NCBI GenBank assembly: GCA_014804775.1
Contig: JAAUZB010000019.1
Span: 39,611 to 72,922 of the forward strand
Length of the DNA stretch: 33,312 bases
Reading direction: 5' to 3'
DNA from: Roseburia sp.
Lineage (GTDB): Bacteria; Bacillota; Clostridia; Lachnospirales; Lachnospiraceae
Position numbers and translations under genes: made by a program. The stretch's first letter is position 1. Every line of letters begins with the position of its first letter. The notes under the pieces were generated by a model. The model was not told where the DNA came from. It did no database searches and worked only from the letters and a program-made list of their open reading frames with translations. Below are positions 27,256 to 33,312 of the stretch, piece by piece.

Positions 27256-29163
27256 CTACTCCCACACCATTTCAATCGCATTTAACCTGTCAATCTGGCT
27301 TTCTTTCAGCGGTGCCGCTCCCTTTTTTCTTCCTGTCTTTATCCTCCGCTGATTGGTAAGCCATGTCCCGAGTGCAAGCCCGTCCTCTGTGCGGTATCCA
27401 TGCGGCACCAGCAGATTTCCGTGCATCCGGTAGTATGTGACTGCAGCCTGATAGTTTTCCTCCCACTGCATGACATGCTTATCCCAGATCATGCCAAGGC
27501 TCTCCAACTGACTGGTCTGCTCTTCACTCAACTCGCCTCTGCTATATCTGCTCCTCGCGTTGCTGACCCATTTCCCGAGCGCAAACCCGTCCTCCGTCAC
27601 ATAGCTGACTTTGACGTCCAGATTTCCGTAGGTCTGTCGGTAGCACTCCAATGCCTCACAGGCACGGTTCCAGCTCCGTACGGAGCCGCATTCCCACTCC
27701 ATGCCGATGGTATCAAGCTTTGCGATCTGCTCTTCGTTTAAAGCTCCCGCTACTTTTCCTGCACGGACCCTGCGCTGTGTCATGAGCCAGATACCAAGTG
27801 AAATCCCGTTTTCCGTGACATAGTCCTTCGGGATTTTGAGATTTCCGTGCTCTGCATAGTATCGCTTTGCCTCGCCGTAATAAATGTCCCACGGTGCTGA
27901 CAAGCTGCGGCGCAGTTGCTCAAACAACTGCCTGCAATCCCGCATTTCATCCACAATGCGAAACTGCTCCCGAAAACGCTGTTTCTCCGTGCACTGCTGT
28001 GCACTGCAGTCCATCAGGGCAAACGCCTCCTCGATCTCTGTCTGCAGAGAATCAATGGAGTAAAGGCTGTCAAAGTTGTTCACGATGTCAAATATAATCG
28101 GCTGCGCCACTGCATTGCCGTCGGATTGACTTTTATCGCGCTTACCATCTGCCGCGGACAGAGCCCGCCCGATCTGCTGCAGATAGAGGATCGGCGATAC
28201 TGTGGGGCGTAGCAGAATGACACCGTCGATGTTCTCCACATGAACGCCCTCATTGAGCATATCAATACAGTACAAAAGCTTTAGATGCTCGCTCTGATCT
28301 GCCTTAAATTCCGCAAATATGCGGTCTGTCTCCGAATTGTCATAGTAGACCGTATAGATATGCGGCTTTTTGTCCACCAGACCAAACCACGTCTCCGCCT
28401 GCCCGACCATTTCCTCCATGTGCTCTTTATCCGAGCAGAAGACAATATATTTCCCATCCTTCTTTTTCATATGGCGCGCAAAGACAGCGTCCAGTCCTTC
28501 TGCCTGTTCCAACGCTCTCCGCAGCTCTTCGAGTATTTCCCCGCTATAAACAGCGGTGCTGTTTTTCGCGGACGCCATTCTCTGCTGTATCCGCTCAAGC
28601 TCTTTCTGATAGGAATACATCGAAATCACGTAGGTCGGCACCGGAAGGATTCCCTTTGCGATCGCTTCCCCGAGCGTCATTTCCGATGCAATCTGTCCGT
28701 AAAAGAGCTCCTCCGCCATATCCCTTTGATGATCGAGATAGCGGATATTGGTCGCAGAGAGCCCGAGCACTTTCGCCTTGGGATAATATGCCAGAAGCTT
28801 CTCCACACTCCTGCCCCACTCTGCGGCTCCGCAGCGATGGAATTCATCGAGCACGATGTAATCCGGGCGCAGTGTCGCGATCACAGCCTCGTTCCGCATT
28901 AGTCTCGCATAGGTCAGAAAGCTGATATTGGTAAATCTTTCCTCCCCGTCTTTTTGCAACTGTTCTAACTGCGTGCGATAAATATACTCGCTCGGCGAAA
29001 GCCAGAGAATCCTGCTCTCCGGATGCTCCTTGGCGAGTTTGAAGGCGATGTAGGTCTTGCCGGTTCCCGTCGGATGTATGACGGCGGCACGTCCTTTTTC
29101 TTCCATCAGCGCAGCGGCGGCTTCGTATGCTTTTTGATTGTGTTTGAATAAAATCAGACCCAT
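27256..29163 (-). CDS. SF2 DEAD/DEAH helicase with three helicase-associated domains
   Basis: This ~635-residue protein has a superfamily 2 helicase core: Walker A HPTGTGKT (residues 30-37), DEFH Walker B at about 108-111, motif III SAT, and the motif VI segment QQIGRALSAA near 330. The final 200 residues are three copies of the helicase-associated domain (W-x-x-x-Y-x-x-A-x-x-Y, then GNL, then LG-x-W). Its place as first gene of a polysaccharide operon, 11 bp from the sugar transferase, is odd. A role in regulating transcription or translation of the operon is possible but unproven. Two starts are possible; the ATG at 29163 has AGGGTG, the GTG at 29169 does not. Confidence 0.9.
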   Translation of the reverse strand: MGLILFKHNQKAYEAAAALMEEKGRAAVIHPTGTGKTYIAFKLAKEHPESRILWLSPSEYIYRTQLEQLQKDGEERFTNISFLTYARLMRNEAVIATLRPDYIVLDEFHRCGAAEWGRSVEKLLAYYPKAKVLGLSATNIRYLDHQRDMAEELFYGQIASEMTLGEAIAKGILPVPTYVISMYSYQKELERIQQRMASAKNSTAVYSGEILEELRRALEQAEGLDAVFARHMKKKDGKYIVFCSDKEHMEEMVGQAETWFGLVDKKPHIYTVYYDNSETDRIFAEFKADQSEHLKLLYCIDMLNEGVHVENIDGVILLRPTVSPILYLQQIGRALSAADGKRDKSQSDGNAVAQPIIFDIVNNFDSLYSIDSLQTEIEEAFALMDCSAQQCTEKQRFREQFRIVDEMRDCRQLFEQLRRSLSAPWDIYYGEAKRYYAEHGNLKIPKDYVTENGISLGIWLMTQRRVRAGKVAGALNEEQIAKLDTIGMEWECGSVRSWNRACEALECYRQTYGNLDVKVSYVTEDGFALGKWVSNARSRYSRGELSEEQTSQLESLGMIWDKHVMQWEENYQAAVTYYRMHGNLLVPHGYRTEDGLALGTWLTNQRRIKTGRKKGAAPLKESQIDRLNAIEMVWE

Positions 29164-29207
29164 TTGCACACCCTATTATTGAAAAAGGTAAGCCAAACGT
29201 ACGCACC

Positions 29208-29239
29208 AAAATTTCGCAGATGATACCAATCTGCGAAAT
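29208..29239 (-). repeat. Inverted repeat, left copy (tyrosine-recombinase core-like site)
   Basis: ATTTCGCAGAT (29211-29221), a 7-bp spacer GATACCA, then ATCTGCGAAAT (29229-29239): two perfect 11-bp arms. The 32-bp sequence recurs at 30628-30659 in opposite orientation, including the asymmetric spacer. On the minus strand the hairpin is followed by only four T and then GG, so it would be a weak terminator. It lies between the integrase stop and the helicase start. Confidence 0.9.
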
Positions 29240-29272
29240 TTTGTCTGAAAACCTGATAAACAAAGGGATTTT

Positions 29273-30406
29273 CTATGAGACCTGACCCATATATTGACCA
29301 TAAATAGCGGAAAGTGAATTGATATGCCCACGTTTTGTCGCAACGGACGGATGCACATAACGGTTCAGTGTAATCTTAACGTCGGAATGACCTAGCATCT
29401 CGCTGACACTCTTGACATCTGCTCCGTTTCCGATACAGTTCGTGGCAAACGTATGGCGGAGGACATGAAAGTTGGTTTCCTCTATACCCGCCATCTGAAG
29501 ATAAGATTTGAATTTATTCTGATAAGTCCGCGGCTCTAACGGAGCTCCCTGCCGGAACAGATAGCCTTCGGTTCGCTGATATTGCCCCAACAGTCTGTGC
29601 AGTTCATCTGAAAGCGGAAGCTCTCTTCTGGAACATACGGTCTTCGGATTGTCCTCTAACAGTTCCGTGCGTTTCGTTCCGTGTCTGGCTGCAATGCGCT
29701 GCACAGTACGGTTGACATGCAGAATTTTCAGGTTCATATCTATGTCGCTCCATTTAAGCGCACAAATCTCTCCCAGCCGAAGTCCTGTAGACAGGCAGAT
29801 CAGGATTCCGATCTTATAGATATCTATATCCCGATATAAAAACTGTACAAGTTTCGTCTGCTCCGACAGATCAAGAATTCTGACCGGATCGATCCTGTTT
29901 TTCTGAACGGGAATATTTATTTTGATATCCGGTGCCATTTCGTGCAGCGCGCCGTAGGCGAGGATAGCGTTCATCACACAGTATATGCTCTTTCCCACAC
30001 CGACTGACAGGTTCGGCGCAAGCTTTCCGCTTACGATACCTGAATTCAGCCTGCTTGGCGGCAGGTTCCCAAACGGCTCCCTGATATACTTTTCATAGAT
30101 GCTCCCGTATTTTATATATGTGGAATATTTTTTTGTCTGCCTTATCTCTGCAAGCCATGCCTCTGCAATCTGGCCAAACGATGCCTCTTTGCCTTCCGTT
30201 TCCTGTCCCACCGTCATAAAATACTCCTCATGGATGATGTTCTCTTCTGCGGCGGTTGCTTTTGCTTTTGCAAGCTTTTCTTTTACTTCTCTGTATGTCT
30301 TTCCGTAGACAGAGCATACCCGCGCCGTTCCTGATTGACGGTTGGTAAAGCGTCCCTCCCATCTGCCGTCTTTTCTTTTCCGTATGTTTTCTCCTCTTCT
30401 AGCCAT
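29273..30406 (-). CDS. Tyrosine site-specific recombinase (integrase)
   Basis: The 377-residue protein has an N-terminal arm-binding-type domain (MARRGENIRKRKDGRWEGRF), a core-binding helical domain (about 75-165) and a catalytic domain with all tyrosine-recombinase residues: R210 in STGLRLGE, K256, H314 and R317 in HVLRHTF, H340 in LGHSD and the nucleophile Y350 in NRYVHPS. It is full length and looks active. It lies alone between two inverted 32-bp repeats, 34 bp and 222 bp from its ends, with no excisionase or transfer genes. I infer that it inverts its own segment. The ATG at 30406 has GGGG upstream, inside a TGACCCCT repeat. Confidence 0.93.
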   Translation of the reverse strand: MARRGENIRKRKDGRWEGRFTNRQSGTARVCSVYGKTYREVKEKLAKAKATAAEENIIHEEYFMTVGQETEGKEASFGQIAEAWLAEIRQTKKYSTYIKYGSIYEKYIREPFGNLPPSRLNSGIVSGKLAPNLSVGVGKSIYCVMNAILAYGALHEMAPDIKINIPVQKNRIDPVRILDLSEQTKLVQFLYRDIDIYKIGILICLSTGLRLGEICALKWSDIDMNLKILHVNRTVQRIAARHGTKRTELLEDNPKTVCSRRELPLSDELHRLLGQYQRTEGYLFRQGAPLEPRTYQNKFKSYLQMAGIEETNFHVLRHTFATNCIGNGADVKSVSEMLGHSDVKITLNRYVHPSVATKRGHINSLSAIYGQYMGQVS

Positions 30407-30412
30407 TATTTT

Positions 30413-30516
30413 TGACCCCTTTCCTGACCCCTAATAATTTTTTTCTGTGTTTATTTTATATAAACATTGGTTTGAAAAGCTGGAAAAAGGTAGAAAAAGC
30501 CATTTTTTTGACCCCT
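30413..30516 (+). promoter_or_regulatory. Three direct TGACCCCT repeats at the integrase start
   Basis: TGACCCCT occurs at 30413-30420, 30425-30432 and 30509-30516, all in the same direction. The first covers the integrase ribosome site. Such short direct repeats next to an int gene fit arm-type binding sites of the integrase N-terminal domain, which could also let it repress itself. A second pair of near-repeats (GAAATGTCTTGA at 30535, GGAATGTCTAGA at 30558) overlaps the first outward promoter. Confidence 0.5.
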
Positions 30517-30542
30517 TAACTTCTGGATTTTGTAGAAATGTC

Positions 30543-30571
30543 TTGACAAGAATGATAGGAATGTCTAGAAT
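30543..30571 (+). promoter_or_regulatory. Outward promoter 1 inside the inverted repeats
   Basis: A consensus TTGACA (30543-30548), a 17-bp spacer and TAGAAT (30566-30571). It reads right, away from the integrase and through the right inverted repeat. If the segment were flipped it would read into the helicase and polysaccharide operon. Confidence 0.75.
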
Positions 30572-30585
30572 AATACTTGATTTCA

Positions 30586-30613
30586 TTGACTTAAAGCTAT
30601 AAAAACGTATATA
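30586..30613 (+). promoter_or_regulatory. Outward promoter 2 inside the inverted repeats
   Basis: TTGACT (30586-30591), a 16-bp spacer and TATATA (30608-30613), in tandem with promoter 1 and ending 15 bp before the right inverted repeat. Confidence 0.6.
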
Positions 30614-30627
30614 GAAGCGCCAGATTC

Positions 30628-30659
30628 ATTTCGCAGATTGGTATCATCTGCGAAATTTT
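30628..30659 (+). repeat. Inverted repeat, right copy (core-like site, also a terminator)
   Basis: ATTTCGCAGAT (30628-30638), spacer TGGTATC, ATCTGCGAAAT (30646-30656). It is the perfect reverse complement of the left copy over 32 bp. Here the hairpin is followed by seven T (30656-30662), a good rho-independent terminator for the outward promoters. Confidence 0.9.
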
Positions 30660-30724
30660 TTTATAAAAATTTTACGAATGTTTTATTGTAATTTTTACAG
30701 TTGACATGATAATATACTTTTATC

Positions 30725-30860
30725 CATCTGCCTCCCGTGCAGGTTTCGCTGACACTCGCTGTCAGTTATCTCATTCACTTATCACATTTACAGGATGCGG
30801 CTCTGCACAATTCTTAACCATTTCCTACATCCGCACGAAAAAGGATTCGTGTCTGTAAAT
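30725..30860 (+). repeat. Structured leader element, copy B
   Basis: This is similar to 10871-11073 along its length (hairpin CTGCC..GTGCAGG, CTGAC/GTCAG-type hairpin, TGCGGCTCTGC...TTCTTAACCATTTCCT...CCGCAC, AAAGGATTC) but lacks about 75 middle bases. No Rpn gene follows: after AAAGGATTC the frame soon ends. It appears to be a leader left without its nuclease gene. Confidence 0.8.
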
Positions 30861-30925
30861 TCTTGGCAAAATCTTGTAAACACAGATATCGCTTGAAAGA
30901 GAAAAGAACAAGAGGAACAAAAAGG

Positions 30926-31456
30926 ATGATTGAAAACAGGAATGTAAATATCATAACCGATGCCTATGGCAAAAAGCTGGTTCTGATCAACGATATCCGT
31001 TTCAAGGCGAAAGTGCGAGATGACTGGACGACTATCAAAGAATATCTGAAAGAGTATATTGGAGATTTTTATGAGATTGAAGAAACTTCTGAAAAAATAT
31101 ATATTTCGACAGATTTTCCCGATGAATATGCAAGTTCAGAAAGCCGTATTGCCTTAAAAGGCGCAGTGGCAAAAGCAAAGGCAAATGCTGCACAGGCTAT
31201 TCCGGAGCTCATAAGAATGGCAATCAATCCGAAACATGAGGCTAACCGAAAAGAAAAGCATAAGATAGATGCAGTATATGGATGGTATCGATACGACATT
31301 AGGTTTGCATTGCCAGTATATGATGATAAAACAGGGGAAGTAACAAGGTATAACATTTATTCAGCAAGTATGCTGGTTCGTCATGCGAATGATGGCAAGA
31401 AGTATCTGTATGATGTCTTGGCAATAAAAAAAGAAACGAGCAGCCCGCTTGAGTGA
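30926..31456 (+). CDS. Orphan phage-type polyvalent/nuclease-like protein (LPD3 / MuF C-terminal-like)
   Basis: The 176-residue product starts at an ATG with AGAGGAA upstream; the open frame reaches a TTG at 30863 with no site. Its last ~80 residues, with YDIRFALPVYDDKTGEVTRY, the segment with NIYSASMLVRHA, and the closing YLYDVLAIKKETSSPLE, resemble the small domain often found at the end of phage head-morphogenesis and large polyvalent proteins, whose fold is related to BECR-type RNases. The N-terminal half, with an Ala/Lys-rich helix (KAKANAAQAIPELIRMA), is unknown. No antitoxin-like gene is adjacent. It lies downstream of leader copy B and of the outward promoters. The family call is tentative. 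Confidence 0.45.
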   Translation: MIENRNVNIITDAYGKKLVLINDIRFKAKVRDDWTTIKEYLKEYIGDFYEIEETSEKIYISTDFPDEYASSESRIALKGAVAKAKANAAQAIPELIRMAINPKHEANRKEKHKIDAVYGWYRYDIRFALPVYDDKTGEVTRYNIYSASMLVRHANDGKKYLYDVLAIKKETSSPLE

Positions 31457-31572
31457 AACTATACGGTGAAAACCCATTTCTTATAGCCAATGATAAACCT
31501 TTTCCTCTATTCTGTCAACACAAAATTTAGAGGATATTTCCCAATTTTATATACCTCACCAACTCTATATGC

Positions 31573-31617
31573 AAAAAAGACTGCCGCATCAAAATGCGTG
31601 CAGTCTTTTTGTTTTTA
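31573..31617. terminator. Bidirectional terminator between the orphan gene and the hydrogenase
   Basis: AAAAAGACTGC plus CGCAT pair with ATGCG plus GCAGTCTTTTT with one bulged base, around a short loop, and are flanked by A and T runs, so the hairpin can end transcripts from both sides. It lies about 20 bp after the hydrogenase stop. The rest of 31457-31572 shows nothing. Confidence 0.9.
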
Positions 31618-31632
31618 TAATCCCACTCTATC

Positions 31633-33081
31633 TTACTCGCGATGCATGGAAAAGCTATCCATATCGTAATTCTTCAGGTTCTCATGGATTCCACGTGCGT
31701 CCGCCTCGGCAATCAGTGCATCCCTGTCCTTCTTGGAAGATGCCTGGTTATTGTATGAACTCGGTCCGCCAACACAGCCACCGTCGCAGATCATTCCCTC
31801 AATGAAATCTTCCGGCAGCTTTGCAACTTTCATCAAGAGAAGCGCCTTTTTACACTCAGCAGCTCCGTTTGCCTTGCAAACCTTTGCATCGATCTCATCT
31901 TCTGATTCTTTCAAACTCTGCAGTACTGCCGCGGTAACTCCGCCTGAATTTGCAAATCTCTTACCGAAGGTGGATGCGATCTGATCATCATTTGCACACG
32001 GCTCCAATGTCACATCCTTTGCCCTCATGATGGCGCGGATCTCGCTGTAGGTCAGTACATAGTCTGCGTTATTCTCGATCTTCTGATCTACTACCTCTGA
32101 TTTCTTTGCGATACACGGTCCAATAAATACCGTCACTGCTTCCGGATCTCTCGCCTTGATCAGACGGGATACGGCACACATCGGAGAAACCGTAGTAGAT
32201 ACGCATTCCGCCAGCTGCGGATAGTGAAGGCGTACCATATTGACAAATGCCGGACAGCAAGAGGTTACTTTCTTCTTGCCCTCCTTGTATGCCTCTGCCC
32301 ACTCCTCTGCCTCATACGCTGCCGTCATATCACCGCCAAGTCCTACGTCATAGAAATCCTCAAAGCCAACCTCTTTCATTGCCTTTTTCCAGCTTGCCAT
32401 GGTGATGTCCGGTCCAAACTGACCCTCTGTGGCAGGAGCTGCCATTGCATACACCTTCTTGCCTGACGTGATCGCATTGACAACATCCACAATAAATGTC
32501 TTAGATCCGATAGCACCGAACGGACAGCTGTGGATACACTTGCCGCAGCGAATACATTTTTCTTTGTCAATAATGGAAATCCCGTGGTCATCGTATGTAA
32601 TCGCGTCAACCGGGCAGCTGTATTTGCACGGTCTCTTTAAATGTGCGATCGCATTGTACGGACATGCCTGTGCACATTTCCCGCACTCTTTACATTTGGT
32701 TGCGTCGATATGCGAACGTGAACGGCCGGGTCTGATCGCACCGAAATTGCAGGCATTGATACACGCTTTACCGATACAGTTCTGGCAATTCTCGGTTACC
32801 GTGTAACTGGAGATCGGACAGTCCTCACAGGCAGAACTGATGACCTGAATCACATTCCCGTCATCTACCGCACCCGGCGCCTTGCCTTCTGCCAGACGTA
32901 CCCTCTGTCTGATGATCTCCCTCTCTTTATAAATACAACAGCGAAATTGCGGTGTCGGTCCCGGAATCAGTTCCATTGCGATGTGATCTCTTTTTGCGTC
33001 CAGCTCACCGTTAAATGCCAGCTTTGCCACCTCATAAAGCACATCATGTTTAATTTTGATTACATTTTCATCAGCATACAT
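31633..33081 (-). CDS. [FeFe] hydrogenase, group B-like, monomeric
   Basis: The 482-residue enzyme makes or uses H2. The N-terminal half holds many cysteines for Fe-S clusters: CEDCPI, CQNCIGKACINAC, CKECGKCAQAC, CKYSC and CIRCGKC-type ferredoxin motifs between residues 85 and 190. The H-cluster motifs are TSCCPAF (273-279), GPCIAKK (321-327) and ICDGGCVGGP (431-440). TSCCPA with PCIAKK in place of MPCxxK fits the group B hydrogenases. The open frame reaches 33162; the ATG at 33081 has AAAGGAG and is preferred. It has its own promoter and terminator. No maturation genes (hydEFG) are in the window. Confidence 0.92.
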   Translation of the reverse strand: MYADENVIKIKHDVLYEVAKLAFNGELDAKRDHIAMELIPGPTPQFRCCIYKEREIIRQRVRLAEGKAPGAVDDGNVIQVISSACEDCPISSYTVTENCQNCIGKACINACNFGAIRPGRSRSHIDATKCKECGKCAQACPYNAIAHLKRPCKYSCPVDAITYDDHGISIIDKEKCIRCGKCIHSCPFGAIGSKTFIVDVVNAITSGKKVYAMAAPATEGQFGPDITMASWKKAMKEVGFEDFYDVGLGGDMTAAYEAEEWAEAYKEGKKKVTSCCPAFVNMVRLHYPQLAECVSTTVSPMCAVSRLIKARDPEAVTVFIGPCIAKKSEVVDQKIENNADYVLTYSEIRAIMRAKDVTLEPCANDDQIASTFGKRFANSGGVTAAVLQSLKESEDEIDAKVCKANGAAECKKALLLMKVAKLPEDFIEGMICDGGCVGGPSSYNNQASSKKDRDALIAEADARGIHENLKNYDMDSFSMHRE

Positions 33082-33132
33082 CGTGTTTTTTCGCTCCTTT
33101 TTGCTAATTTGTTTGCAACACTTGATATCTTC

Positions 33133-33162
33133 ATTATATATAGGAACAACATAGGATTGCAA
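33133..33162 (-). promoter_or_regulatory. Sigma-A-type promoter of the hydrogenase
   Basis: On the minus strand, TTGCAA (33162-33157), an 18-bp spacer and TATAAT (33138-33133), about 50 bp before the start codon. It lies just after the stop of the upstream receptor gene. Confidence 0.75.
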
Positions 33163-33180
33163 GTGGTTACAGTGTTTTTA

Positions 33181-33312
33181 TTAGGATACATACTTGTCAA
33201 TCGCCTGTACCGTCACCAGCAGATCTTCCATCAGCCCTCTCGCCTGCTCTGCTTTCTGACTGGTATCTGTTCCAAGCTCCACTGCCTGCTGTGTGCTGGC
33301 TGTAACCTCCTG
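33181..33312 (-). CDS. Methyl-accepting chemotaxis protein (partial, C-terminus)
   Basis: Only the last 43 codons are present; the gene runs off the right edge. The piece, with QEVTASTQQAVELG followed by helical sequence ending AIDKYVS, has the look of the end of a chemotaxis receptor signalling domain (EVTASTQQ and a regular helix). The stop TAA at 33183-33181 lies about 20 bp before the hydrogenase promoter. The call rests on a short stretch. Confidence 0.6.
   Translation of the reverse strand, partial: QEVTASTQQAVELGTDTSQKAEQARGLMEDLLVTVQAIDKYVS

Noticed and set aside
27780-28212. Several plus-strand open frames opposite the helicase
   Set aside because: Shadows of a G+C-rich coding gene; no start signals.
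29208-30659. The inverted repeats as ends of an insertion sequence or as attL/attR of an integrative element
   Set aside because: Attachment sites of integrated elements lie in direct orientation and are usually further apart, and no transposase, excisionase or target duplication is visible. The 11-7-11 form in inverted orientation fits an inversion system better.

Overview
The window looks like a chromosomal segment of a gut-type Lachnospiraceae/Clostridia bacterium. This rests on moderately low G+C, AGGAGG-type ribosome sites, a CIRCE-controlled groESL operon, a group-B-type [FeFe] hydrogenase, a TrpB2-type enzyme, and DegV and DUF2974 (Mbeg1-like) proteins. No rRNA, tRNA or CRISPR array was seen. 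Almost all genes lie on the minus strand.

Layout. (1) 1-10.1 kb is housekeeping: the 5' part of citrate synthase, two HAD phosphatases, purA, a small unknown protein, a DegV lipid-binding protein, a Nudix hydrolase, groES-groEL with CIRCE, a DUF2974 hydrolase and a stand-alone TrpB2. (2) 10.2-15.7 kb is an accessory island. It holds a ~470-nt structured RNA gene with its own promoter and terminator, an Rpn/PD-(D/E)XK nuclease with a structured leader, and two tandem copies of a small hairpin RNA gene. Then come four unknown genes, three with membrane segments; one resembles an inward-rectifier K+ channel (Kir) whose selectivity filter has been replaced. An XRE regulator follows. (3) 15.8-29.2 kb is a surface polysaccharide operon read right to left: a helicase with three helicase-associated repeats, the initiating polyprenyl glycosylphosphotransferase, two GT2 enzymes, a Wzy-like polymerase, a capsule-type glycosyltransferase, a LicD transferase, an IspD/TarI-like cytidylyltransferase, a Zn-dehydrogenase, a pentulose-phosphate epimerase, a pyruvyl transferase and a Wzx flippase. 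The epimerase, dehydrogenase, cytidylyltransferase and LicD set suggests a CDP-pentitol made and then transferred as pentitol phosphate. (4) 29.2-30.7 kb is a tyrosine recombinase flanked by two inverted copies of a perfect 32-bp sequence. Each has the 11-7-11 form of a tyrosine-recombinase core site. (5) 30.7-33.3 kb holds a second copy of the Rpn-type leader, an orphan phage-type polyvalent/nuclease-like protein, an [FeFe] hydrogenase and the 3' end of a chemotaxis receptor gene.

The main discovery candidate is region 4. The recombinase, three TGACCCCT repeats and two outward sigma-A-type promoters all sit inside the inverted repeats. Recombination between the repeats would flip the segment and aim the promoters at the helicase-polysaccharide operon instead of at the orphan gene. 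In the orientation present here the promoters meet a hairpin followed by seven T; the other repeat is followed by only four T. This suggests the polysaccharide operon is in an OFF state in this sequence. Second-tier candidates are the ~470-nt RNA, the tandem small RNAs, and the four-gene cassette with the filterless Kir-like protein.
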